Assembly (NCBI GenBank): GCA_027068235.1
Contig: JAMOUE010000217.1
Span: 1 to 9,066 of the forward strand
From: Deltaproteobacteria bacterium
GTDB taxonomy: Bacteria > Desulfobacterota > Dissulfuribacteria > Dissulfuribacterales > QOAL01
Direction: 5' to 3'
DNA: 9,066 nt
The notes under the pieces are model-generated. The model made no database searches. It saw nothing but the letters and a program-made list of their open reading frames with translations, and was not told the DNA's origin. Every line of letters starts with the position of its first letter. Position 1 is the first letter of the stretch. This document shows positions 1 through 7,221 of the stretch, piece after piece. A program made the position numbers and the translations under genes.

Positions 1-1
1 G

Positions 2-2674
2 CATGCAATTCCTAGAGGATATGTGATAGATCAAGATAGATGCCTGTTTTTAAAGGATGGATCGTGCAGGATATGTGAAGGAGCATGTCCCAAAGGGGCC
101 ATTAACCTTGATCAAAATCCCAAAGAGATGGAGCTTGAGGTCCAAGGAGTGATCCTAGCTGCTGGCGTAACACCATTTGATCCACGCTTATTACAAAACT
201 ATGGCTATGGAAAACTGGAAAACGTGGTGACCAATATAGAGTTTGAGTCATTGGTAGATCCAGGTGGTGTGTCATCAGGACGAGTGATAAGGCCTTCTGA
301 TGGTAAAGAACCGAGGAGTATAGCGTGGATACAATGCGTGGGATCACGCCAAACAAATAGGATAAATCGTCCATATTGTTCAAGTATATGCTGCAGTGCG
401 GCCATAAAACAGGCAATTACTGCAAGACAACTTGTTGAGCCCGCTCCTGAAACAGACATCTACTTTGTAGATGTTATGGCACATCAGAAGGGTGCTGAGA
501 GGTATTTTAGATGTGCCAGGGAAAAGGGTGTTAGATTCATAAGATCAAAGCCTTATGGAGTGAGTCTTCAAAAGGATGGAGGCCTGGTTATAGAAACCTA
601 TAATCCTGATGAAGGGCGTAAAAGCCGTTCCTACGACATGGTGGTTCTTTCAACTGGTATCGAGATCTCAGAGACAACAAAGAGGTTGGCACTTAATCTT
701 GGTATTGAAACAGATGACTTTGGTTTCAATACGTCTTCTCATATCGAAACCGAGGCCACTGTGAAAAGGCGCATATTTGCCTGTGGCACAATAAATGGCC
801 CTAAGTCCATTGCTGGATCAGTGATTGAAGGCTCGGCAGCAGCAGCACTGTGTAGAAAAACCTTTGGTAGCCTGGCAATTCAACAGGCCAAAAAGAAGAT
901 ACAGATACAGTCAAACTCTATACCCTTGCAGCCTCCAAAAGTGGGGGTATTCATATGTTGTTGTGGAACAAATATAAGTAGCCGCATTCATATGAAACGG
1001 CTTGTGGACTCTTTGTCTTTAGCAGATTCAGACATTGATTTCTGCACCACTTTGTCTTTTGCTTGCGCTCCAGATGGTGCAGAGGTCATAGCGCGGCAGA
1101 TCAGTAAAAGACAGCTTAATAGATTGGTTATAGCAGCCTGTACACCAAGATCTCATGAGATGGTGTTTAAACAGGCTGCAGAAGAGGCAGGGTTAGATCC
1201 ATCCATGGTGGTAGTGGCCAATATACGCGAACAAGGTGTGTGGGCACATGGAGACGATCCAAAAGGTCTTTTTTATAGGGTTAGAGATCAGATACTTATG
1301 GCTGTAAAGAAGGCCAAAGTGCTCATTCCATACAAGAAGCGTCAATATCCAGTGGTCAAAAAGGCGCTTGTTCTTGGAGGCGGTATAAGCGGTATGACTT
1401 GTGCTGCAATACTTGCTGAATCTGGCATCCATGTATCTTTAGTGGAAAAAAACGACAGACTTGGTGGTAATGCCCTGTCACTAATGAAGACGTGGCGTGG
1501 TATGGAGGTGGGTTCCATTATTAAAGACCTATATAAAAGGCTTAGATACAATCCTCTTGTTTCAATATATATGAATTCCTTTTTGACAGATATTCAGGGC
1601 CTTACCGGTAATCTTACTGCATTTGTAACCGATGCCGGAACAGACAGGGTAGATACCTTGGATGTTGGTGCATTCATCCTTGCAACAGGTGCAAAAGAGG
1701 CGAGGCCAGAAGACTATTTGTATGGTTGTCATCCAGCGGTACTTACCCATCAGGATCTTGATAGGCTCCTTATCGAGGAAGACGTAAAGAGATTTGATAA
1801 GATAAAATGTGTGGTTTTTATACAGTGCGTAGGGTCATGTGACAGCAAAAGGCCATATTGTAGCAGGGTTTGTTGCACACATACCATTACAAGGGCTGTT
1901 TATCTCAAAGAAAAGTTGCCACACCTGAATATCTTCATACTTTACAAACATATGAGGACATACGGCCAGCGTGATGATTACTTTCGCCGGGCCAGACAGA
2001 TGGGTATAAGGATATTGCGCTTTAAGGAAGAAGCGTTGCCAAAACTTTATACCCAGACAGGGCTCAATGAGAATCTAGAGCCTGTAAGGGAGTTGAGACT
2101 GGAGTTTTATAACGAACTTACAGGCTCAGACACGATATTACATCCTGACTATGTTTTTTTGGCATCGGCCATAGAAGCGGATTTGGAGAACAATAATCAA
2201 CTGTCAAACATCTTGAAGCTACCCTTGGGGCCTGACGGATTTTTTCAAGAAGTGCATCCCAAGTTGAGGCCAAATGAGCTGAAACGGGATGGTTTTTTTG
2301 TTGCTGGCCTGGCCCATTATCCAAAAGAAGTTGAAGAATCCATGAGTCAGGCTGCGGCAGCCGCTTCTAAGGCAATGGCCTTTTTAGCGCAGGACAAAGT
2401 CACCCTTGAAAGGCAAACGGCACAGATACTTGTTGAGATGTGTGATGGTTGCGGTCTGTGTGTAGATGTTTGTGCCGAAAAGGCAATTTCCATGGTGGAG
2501 TTTATGTTCAAGAACGAAGTTAAGATGATGGCCGAAATAGATGACTCGGTATGTACTGGTTGTGGTGCATGTGTTGGGGTTTGTCCTAAATATGCCGTTG
2601 GAATACCCGGTTACATGCCGCAAGAGATTGCAGAACAGATAAATACCATCTTGAACGTGGAAATGGATAAGTGA
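2..2674 (+). CDS. hdrA: Long HdrA-like heterodisulfide reductase subunit A (duplicated HdrA; 5' end outside window)
   Basis: Flavin and iron-sulfur electron-transfer hub of an Hdr-type complex, probably cytoplasmic; HdrA proteins carry out flavin-based electron bifurcation. The frame is open to the left edge (codons for HAIPRGY precede the GTG at 23), so that GTG is internal and the N-terminal flavin domain is missing. Counting residues from 23: a ferredoxin-type motif C7, C15, C18, C22; the HdrA signature IQCVGS with C105, C119, C123, C124; then a second HdrA copy starting near residue 306 (GVFICCCGTN, C348, AACTPRSHE), with a Rossmann loop GGGISG at 452-457 and the signature again at C602, C613, C617, C618. 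Two C-terminal [4Fe-4S] motifs follow (C807, C810, C813, C817; C844, C847, C850, C854). The second copy lacks the internal ferredoxin insert. The stop overlaps the next start (GTGA). Family assignment is firm; partners and substrate are inferred. Confidence 0.93.
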   Translation, partial: HAIPRGYVIDQDRCLFLKDGSCRICEGACPKGAINLDQNPKEMELEVQGVILAAGVTPFDPRLLQNYGYGKLENVVTNIEFESLVDPGGVSSGRVIRPSDGKEPRSIAWIQCVGSRQTNRINRPYCSSICCSAAIKQAITARQLVEPAPETDIYFVDVMAHQKGAERYFRCAREKGVRFIRSKPYGVSLQKDGGLVIETYNPDEGRKSRSYDMVVLSTGIEISETTKRLALNLGIETDDFGFNTSSHIETEATVKRRIFACGTINGPKSIAGSVIEGSAAAALCRKTFGSLAIQQAKKKIQIQSNSIPLQPPKVGVFICCCGTNISSRIHMKRLVDSLSLADSDIDFCTTLSFACAPDGAEVIARQISKRQLNRLVIAACTPRSHEMVFKQAAEEAGLDPSMVVVANIREQGVWAHGDDPKGLFYRVRDQILMAVKKAKVLIPYKKRQYPVVKKALVLGGGISGMTCAAILAESGIHVSLVEKNDRLGGNALSLMKTWRGMEVGSIIKDLYKRLRYNPLVSIYMNSFLTDIQGLTGNLTAFVTDAGTDRVDTLDVGAFILATGAKEARPEDYLYGCHPAVLTHQDLDRLLIEEDVKRFDKIKCVVFIQCVGSCDSKRPYCSRVCCTHTITRAVYLKEKLPHLNIFILYKHMRTYGQRDDYFRRARQMGIRILRFKEEALPKLYTQTGLNENLEPVRELRLEFYNELTGSDTILHPDYVFLASAIEADLENNNQLSNILKLPLGPDGFFQEVHPKLRPNELKRDGFFVAGLAHYPKEVEESMSQAAAAASKAMAFLAQDKVTLERQTAQILVEMCDGCGLCVDVCAEKAISMVEFMFKNEVKMMAEIDDSVCTGCGACVGVCPKYAVGIPGYMPQEIAEQINTILNVEMDK

Positions 2675-3321
2675 GCAAGGTCACGTTTCACCCAAAGATT
2701 TTGTGTTTTTTGTGTAAGTGGTGTGGTTACAGTGCTGCTGACATGGCTGGTACTGGACGTATGTTGTATCCAGCATCTGTAAGGGCAGTGGAAGTTTTAT
2801 GTTCAGGTATGGTCCATCCCAACTGGGTGATTAGTGCACTAATGGGGGGAATGGATGGAGTAATGGTTGTTGGATGTCGCAAGGGGCAATGTCACTATGG
2901 TTCAGGGAATGAATTGGCACAAACTAGGGGCGAAATCCTTGAAGAAACCATGTGGGAGCTTGGTCTTGAAAGGGAACGTTTTCGCATGGAGTGGCTTTCA
3001 GCAGCCGAGGCAGAAAGATTTGTAACTGTTGTGACAGAAATGACATCAAGGCTTAGGCAACTAGGACCCAATAAGCCTCTTTCCAGGATACAACTAAATG
3101 AATCTCAACTGTTGTATGCAACCGATGGACATAGATTCGTACATGAGGTTGATGGAAAACACTATTACTGGGATGGACAGATTTACAAGGACCACAATTC
3201 AGCTCAAAAGGCCATTTCATACTATCTTGACAATAAGTTTGAGGCCAAATTGATACCTGATGCAAAAGGCATTCTGATTTACACACGAAGGCCATGTCAT
3301 CATCAAAGAGGAGATGATTAA
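2671..3321 (+). CDS. MvhD/FrhD-type hydrogenase iron-sulfur subunit with C-terminal extension
   Basis: MvhD-type proteins carry a [2Fe-2S] cluster and pass electrons from a hydrogenase or dehydrogenase to HdrA. Residues 10-133 hold the family pattern: FLCKWCGYSAADMAGT with C12, C15, C18; C44 in VLCSGMV; C69 and C74 in VVGCRKGQCHY; and MEWLSAAEAERF at 106-117. MvhD homologues usually end near residue 140. This protein continues to 216, and the last 75 or so residues (rich in aromatic, His and Asp residues) match no domain I recognise. The start is GTG at 2671, overlapping the hdrA stop by 4 bp. An in-frame TAA lies immediately upstream, so no earlier start exists. There is only a weak Shine-Dalgarno, which fits translational coupling to hdrA. 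No hydrogenase subunit is visible, so the donor is unknown. The domain call is firm; a role in delivering electrons to the adjacent HdrA is inferred. Confidence 0.9.
   Translation: MSKVTFHPKILCFLCKWCGYSAADMAGTGRMLYPASVRAVEVLCSGMVHPNWVISALMGGMDGVMVVGCRKGQCHYGSGNELAQTRGEILEETMWELGLERERFRMEWLSAAEAERFVTVVTEMTSRLRQLGPNKPLSRIQLNESQLLYATDGHRFVHEVDGKHYYWDGQIYKDHNSAQKAISYYLDNKFEAKLIPDAKGILIYTRRPCHHQRGDD
3305..3313 (+). promoter_or_regulatory. Shine-Dalgarno site for the HdrC-HdrB-like gene
   Basis: AAAGAGGAG lies inside the 3' end of the MvhD gene. It directly abuts ATG 3314 (no spacing) but stands 9 nt before an in-frame TTG at 3323, which follows the MvhD stop at 3319-3321. Ribosome spacing rules favour TTG, while the codon itself favours ATG; the difference is three residues. 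Confidence 0.6.
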
Positions 3322-4516
3322 TTTGCTTGAGAAGGAAAAAGGGCTTTTGGCCAGGCTTGTAGCAAAAGAGCTTGGGGAATCAAATCTGGATACCTGTTTT
3401 GGATGTGCCTCGTGTAGCAACGTATGTTTGGCATCTGGCCGAGAGTCTATGGATCCTTGCATGTTAATACAACTTATACTGCAGGGCCAAGATGATGTGG
3501 CCATAAATACCAAGTGGATTTGGTACTGCTGTCATTGTGGCAAGTGCAACGATGTGTGCCCAATGGATGTGGACGTGTCAGCCATAATACACCTGATAAA
3601 GTCCATTCAAGGGGTGGCAGATGATTTTCACGCATACCAAGAGAAAATGGCTTCATGGTTTTCAACAGGGAACAATGTGCGGATATATCCAAACCAATTT
3701 TTAGAACTTGTACGTGAGGCAGAGACTATCTATGAAAAACGCACTGGCCGAAAGGGGTTTAATTTTTCAATAGATGAGCAAGGCGCAAGGCTTTTACTAT
3801 TAATTGATCCAGAAGTAATGGTTGAAAACCCTGGTATCCTTGCAGATTATGCTCACATCCTAGAACTTTGCCATGAAAGTTGGACACTTTCCAGTACGGC
3901 TCTAGGGACAGTTGACATGGCCATAAACAGTGGCAAGCCTGATAACGGCTTGCTTTGGTTGAAAAAACTTGAGGGAATAGTAACAGGGCTGGATGTAAGC
4001 CTTGTTCTTATGGACGATTGTCAAAACAGTTTGTCTCTTTATGGTCCTGGAAGTCTTTTTGCTACAAAGTCGCAGTCAAACAGTTTAAAAGTCACCACCT
4101 TACCCATGCTCTTAAATGACTACCTTGCCAAAGGGCGAACCGTTCTACACAAGGCCTTTGAATCTGTATGTGTTCAGTGGCCTTGCGCCCATGATGATGG
4201 TTTCAAGGTAGTTACCCAAAAGATACTTTCAGAAACGTCCAATGTTGTGGAAGAGTTGATGGAGCCATCATGCAACTTCACCTGTTGTGGAGGTGGTCTT
4301 GCAAGAAGTGGCCTTATTCATCCTCATCCAGAAGAAGACGGCAAGGTGTGGAATGCATTACAGTTTCATAGGTGTGGCTCTAAAAGGTTGGTGACCCTTT
4401 GTGCTTCCTGCTTCTTACAGCTTAAAAAGTTAGCCAGATTATCTTTTGCAGACGTGGAGGTTCTATTCTTTCCCGAGTTGGTGTGTGCAAGTATAGGCTT
4501 TTCTAAAAAAGATTGA
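3314..4516 (+). CDS. HdrC-HdrB-like fusion: ferredoxin-type dicluster domain plus CCG-domain protein
   Basis: Probable terminal redox subunit of the Hdr-like complex. Residues 25-90 form an HdrC-like domain with two [4Fe-4S] motifs: C28, C31, C34, C38 and C72, C75, C78, C82 followed by Pro. From about residue 155 the protein resembles HdrB. The C-terminal CCG site is intact: C291, then C324-C325 (32 residues between), then C363-x2-C366 (37 residues between), close to the published CCG spacing. The first CCG site appears lost: where CC and CxxC are expected, the chain reads STALGTVD (194-201) and MDDCQNSL (233-240), with only scattered C186 and C236. HdrB normally holds two non-cubane clusters, so this protein should hold one. 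It overlaps the MvhD gene by 8 bp. The substrate is unknown; it could be a disulfide such as a DsrC-type protein or a thiol compound, but nothing here shows it. Confidence 0.87.
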   Translation: MINLLEKEKGLLARLVAKELGESNLDTCFGCASCSNVCLASGRESMDPCMLIQLILQGQDDVAINTKWIWYCCHCGKCNDVCPMDVDVSAIIHLIKSIQGVADDFHAYQEKMASWFSTGNNVRIYPNQFLELVREAETIYEKRTGRKGFNFSIDEQGARLLLLIDPEVMVENPGILADYAHILELCHESWTLSSTALGTVDMAINSGKPDNGLLWLKKLEGIVTGLDVSLVLMDDCQNSLSLYGPGSLFATKSQSNSLKVTTLPMLLNDYLAKGRTVLHKAFESVCVQWPCAHDDGFKVVTQKILSETSNVVEELMEPSCNFTCCGGGLARSGLIHPHPEEDGKVWNALQFHRCGSKRLVTLCASCFLQLKKLARLSFADVEVLFFPELVCASIGFSKKD

Positions 4517-4524
4517 GCTAGAGA

Positions 4525-5127
4525 CTACAGGGATCTCCTTGATTCCAGTGCCCTTTTGAGTGTCATCTGATCTGCATATTTGAGATCGGTTCCCATTGGA
4601 ATACCACAGGCAATACGTGTAACTTTGACTCCCGTATCTTTTAGTGCATCTATCAAGTAGCTGGCTGTTGCCTCTCCTGCTGCCGTGCTGCTAGTAGCAA
4701 TGATGACCTCTTTTGCAGGTTCGCTTTTTATCCTGTTTATTAATTCTTTTATCTTAAGCTCCTCTGGGCCGATGCCCTCTCTAGGAGAAAGTACCCCTTG
4801 CAGCACATGATAAAGGCCTCTGTATGAGCCAGTCTTTTCTATTGCAACTACATCTCCAGGTTCTTCCACAACGCATATCACATCCTGATCCCTGCCTGCT
4901 GCCTGGCATATACTGCAAGGGTCCTCTTGAGAAAAGGTGAAACAGCGGGAGCATATGCCGATTTTGTCGTGCAACTCCATAATGGAGGCGCCCAGTTCCT
5001 TGGCAACTGAAGATGGCCAGCGCAGGATCTGGAGCGCCATTCTAGTAGCGCTTTTTTCCCCAATGCCTGGGAAGCGCATAAGATTCTTGATCAGCCGTTC
5101 AAGGGCTGGAGGAATCGCCTCTGCCAC
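4525..5127 (-). CDS. recR: Recombination mediator protein RecR
   Basis: RecR works with RecF and RecO to load RecA on single-stranded DNA at gaps and stalled forks. At 200 aa it has the usual family length. In order: helix-hairpin-helix FPGIGEKSATRMA (19-31); a C4 zinc finger C59, C62, C71, C74; a Toprim domain starting at DVICVVEEPGDVVAIEKTG (82-100) and HVLQGVLSPREGIGP (107-121); and a C-terminal GIPMGTDLKYAD segment. The usual ATNPTxEGEAT stretch reads ATSSTAAGEAT (144-154), so the conserved Asn, Pro and first Glu are replaced. The start is GTG at 5127, 17 nt after the ybaB stop, preceded by AGG-containing sequence. It is the last gene of the dnaX-ybaB-recR cluster and converges with the Hdr operon. 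Identity is secure; the effect of the substitutions is unknown. Confidence 0.96.
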   Translation of the reverse strand: MAEAIPPALERLIKNLMRFPGIGEKSATRMALQILRWPSSVAKELGASIMELHDKIGICSRCFTFSQEDPCSICQAAGRDQDVICVVEEPGDVVAIEKTGSYRGLYHVLQGVLSPREGIGPEELKIKELINRIKSEPAKEVIIATSSTAAGEATASYLIDALKDTGVKVTRIACGIPMGTDLKYADQMTLKRALESRRSL

Positions 5128-5144
5128 TAGATAGCCAACCTAAC

Positions 5145-5459
5145 CTAAAAGAGCCCGGGCATCTTGAGGCCACCAGTGAGTTTTGACATTTCTGTCTCCA
5201 CCATCTCTTTAGAGCGTGCAAGGGCCTCGTTGACTGCTGCGACTACCAAATCCTGGAGCATTTCTACATCATCAGGGTCTACTACCTCTTTTTCTATGGT
5301 GAGAGAGACTATTTCTGGCTTGCCATTGGCAACAGCCTTTACCATACCGCCTCCAACAGTAACCTCTATAGTCTTTTTGGCCAATTCCTCCTGGGTTTTT
5401 GCTATCTTGTTTTGGAGGATCTGGGCCTGGCGCATCATTTCTTTCATATTTGGATTCAT
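5145..5459 (-). CDS. ybaB: YbaB/EbfC-family nucleoid-associated protein
   Basis: Small DNA-binding protein of the YbaB/EbfC family, which forms dimers that bind DNA and is almost always encoded between dnaX and recR. The 104-residue product has the typical length: an N-terminal helix (MKEMMRQAQILQNKIAKTQ) for dimerisation, a central beta region with VTVGGGMVKAVANGKPEI, and a C-terminal helix ending KLTGGLKMPGLF. The ATG at 5459 is chosen over the longer open frame reaching 5513 because AAGGAG sits 8 nt upstream and the conserved family start begins here. The dnaX stop lies 4 nt before this ATG, so translation is probably coupled. Identification comes from both sequence and gene order. The cellular role of the family is only partly defined. 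Confidence 0.95.
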   Translation of the reverse strand: MNPNMKEMMRQAQILQNKIAKTQEELAKKTIEVTVGGGMVKAVANGKPEIVSLTIEKEVVDPDDVEMLQDLVVAAVNEALARSKEMVETEMSKLTGGLKMPGLF

Positions 5460-5463
5460 ATTT

Positions 5464-7206
5464 TCAACTCCTTGATCTATTATTGTTTCTTTTGTTGTAA
5501 AGGGTAACACCACTAATTCGTGCTTGGAAGATGTTTATCGCCTCTTGAACCAGGGGATTTTTGACAAGTTCCTCCCGGGGATTGGCTTTAGGGACTGTTT
5601 CTGTCAACGATTTGGCGCTTTTTGAAAGAGCACCTTTCTCTTTTTTTATCTCAAAGGCAATGTCAACAGGCCTTTTAAAAAACTGGCTCGCAAGGATATT
5701 TATCTGTCTGGATTTATCCCTGTCGCAAAGCATCTCGCCTTTAAAGTTATCTGTGCAAGTAACGAGTAACCGTCCATCCTGCTTAGGATTTACCTCAAGA
5801 CACGAATCCAGCAGGCTTCCAAGGCTAGGGTTTTTGTCTTTGATGAAATGTACAAACTCATCCCACTGCTCAATACAGTTGTCTATAGAAGGCTCAGGCT
5901 TTGGGGATGGTTTGGCACTTTTTTTCTTCTGGCTGATTTGCCTGGCAGAGTCCGCCTCACTGATTTTGGCCTTAAAATCGTCTATCCGATTATCTTGGCT
6001 CCCTATAGAAGTGTCATTTACCTTTTTGTCATAGGTTGCCTGTTCTATCAGGTCTTTTTCGTCATCTTTGCAGATGAGTACTTCGAGCCTGTCAAGTACC
6101 TCGTCAATGGTGGCCAATTGGTCAAGGCTGCATATCTTCATGAAAAGGATTTCAAGATTGATACGAGGGTTCAGCCCCTTGTAAAGCTCGTCCATAGTGG
6201 ACGATAACATCTCCATGGCTTGAACTATGGAAAAAAATTCTACATCTGAAAATTTTTGTCTTATCTCCTGCATCCTTTCTGGAGAAAAGTTGGTAAGTGT
6301 TGAGGCATTATTCTCATCCACCTTTTTCAGCACTGCCAAATCTCTCAAGAACTTGAGCAAATCTTGGGCCAGCCTTTGGAGGTCTACACCCAATTCGAAA
6401 GTCTTTTGAAGGGTTGAAAGTGCCTCCTGCACGTCTGATGCAAGAAGTGCCTTGGCAAGTTCTTCAACTGTCTTAGTACCTGCAACGCCAAGCGCCTGGC
6501 AAACCTCTTCGTAAGATTTTGCCCCATAGGCAGCCACCTGATCAAGCAGACTCAGGCTGTCTCGCACACTCCCTTGTGCCTGACGAGCAAGTAAAAGGCT
6601 TGCCTCTTGCGGAAGGCCAAGACCCTCTTTCTCTATGATTTTGTCTAGGTGTGCAGCAAGATCGGTTTCAGAAAGACGCCTAAATTCATAGTGTTGACAT
6701 CTGGAGTGAATGGTTTCTGGTATCTTTCTAGGTTCTGTTGTGGCAAAGATAAAATACGCATGAGGTGGAGGCTCTTCCAGCGTTTTTAGTAAGGCATTAA
6801 AGGCCTCCTTAGTTAACATGTGAACTTCATCTATTATGTAAATACGAAAACGGCAAAGTACAGGCTGGAAACGGATTTCTTCTCTGAGCTGGCGTATTTC
6901 ATCGATTCCTCGGTTGGATGCACCATCTATTTCATTTACATCAACACAACTTCCTACTGTTATCTGCCTGCATATCTCGCATTGGTTGCAAGGATCAGGG
7001 GCAGGGCCAGTATCACAATTCAATGCCTTTGAAAGGATTCTTGCCACAGATGTTTTGCCAACACCCCTTGGGCCACTAAATATTAGGGCATGTGCCACCT
7101 TACCGGTGGAAAGTGCGTTTTGCAGGGCCCTTGTCACGTGGCTTTGGCCAATGACCTCCTCAAATTTTTGAGGTCTCCATTTACGGGCCAATACGAGATA
7201 AGACAT
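5464..7206 (-). CDS. dnaX: DNA polymerase III subunit gamma/tau (clamp loader ATPase)
   Basis: Clamp-loader ATPase of DNA polymerase III, 580 aa from ATG 7206. In order: SYLVLARKWRPQKFEEVIGQ (2-21), typical of DnaX N-termini; Walker A GPRGVGKT (45-52); a zinc site C64, C73, C76, C79; Walker B IIDEVHM with D126 and E127; sensor 1 SRC (168-170); sensor 2 SVRD (213-216); then the collar domain to about 360. A low-complexity Lys/Ser/Pro linker (about 380-440) leads to the tau-type C-terminal region. The frame is open upstream to 7380, but that part only translates the SRP RNA, and homology begins at MSYLVLARKW. No Shine-Dalgarno precedes this ATG. An A7 run at codons 428-430 could yield a shorter gamma form. 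dnaX ends 4 nt before ybaB. Confidence 0.97.
   Translation of the reverse strand: MSYLVLARKWRPQKFEEVIGQSHVTRALQNALSTGKVAHALIFSGPRGVGKTSVARILSKALNCDTGPAPDPCNQCEICRQITVGSCVDVNEIDGASNRGIDEIRQLREEIRFQPVLCRFRIYIIDEVHMLTKEAFNALLKTLEEPPPHAYFIFATTEPRKIPETIHSRCQHYEFRRLSETDLAAHLDKIIEKEGLGLPQEASLLLARQAQGSVRDSLSLLDQVAAYGAKSYEEVCQALGVAGTKTVEELAKALLASDVQEALSTLQKTFELGVDLQRLAQDLLKFLRDLAVLKKVDENNASTLTNFSPERMQEIRQKFSDVEFFSIVQAMEMLSSTMDELYKGLNPRINLEILFMKICSLDQLATIDEVLDRLEVLICKDDEKDLIEQATYDKKVNDTSIGSQDNRIDDFKAKISEADSARQISQKKKSAKPSPKPEPSIDNCIEQWDEFVHFIKDKNPSLGSLLDSCLEVNPKQDGRLLVTCTDNFKGEMLCDRDKSRQINILASQFFKRPVDIAFEIKKEKGALSKSAKSLTETVPKANPREELVKNPLVQEAINIFQARISGVTLYNKRNNNRSRS
5468..5473 (-). promoter_or_regulatory. 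Shine-Dalgarno site of ybaB
   Basis: A full AAGGAG lies 8 nt before ATG 5459, inside the last codons of dnaX. It decides the ybaB start and contributes the terminal Arg-Ser of DnaX. Confidence 0.8.
5919..5925 (-). other. Candidate slippery A7 run in dnaX (possible gamma-subunit site)
   Basis: On the coding strand, AAG is followed by seven A residues and then GT (Lys427, Lys428, Lys429, Ser430). A -1 shift reaches TGA after eight codons (K C Q T I P K A), giving about 437 residues. A +1 or -2 shift also stops soon, after eleven codons. E. coli dnaX shifts at almost the same codon number on a similar Lys-Lys tract. No G-rich or strong hairpin element follows the run, so function is unproven. 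Confidence 0.35.
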
Positions 7207-7211
7207 GATTA

Positions 7212-7217
7212 ATTGTA
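7212..7217 (-). promoter_or_regulatory. Possible -10 element directly upstream of dnaX
   Basis: TACAAT (5 of 6 matches to the bacterial -10 consensus) ends 5 nt before ATG 7206, which would place the transcription start at or next to the A of ATG. No good -35 is visible at the proper distance. This is weak evidence for a leaderless dnaX transcript, considered because no Shine-Dalgarno is present. Confidence 0.22.
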
Positions 7218-7221
7218 GTGT

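Noticed and set aside
23..25. GTG at 23 as the true hdrA start
   Set aside because: The frame is open to the window edge and the residues before it fit HdrA; the N-terminal flavin domain must lie upstream.
2..3321. Selenocysteine (in-frame TGA) in HdrA or MvhD, known in some relatives
   Set aside because: Both frames are open and the expected positions are cysteine codons.
4518..4540. Small GAGA/TCTC inverted repeat at the convergent junction as a terminator
   Set aside because: Only four base pairs with a nine-base loop and no T-run on either strand.
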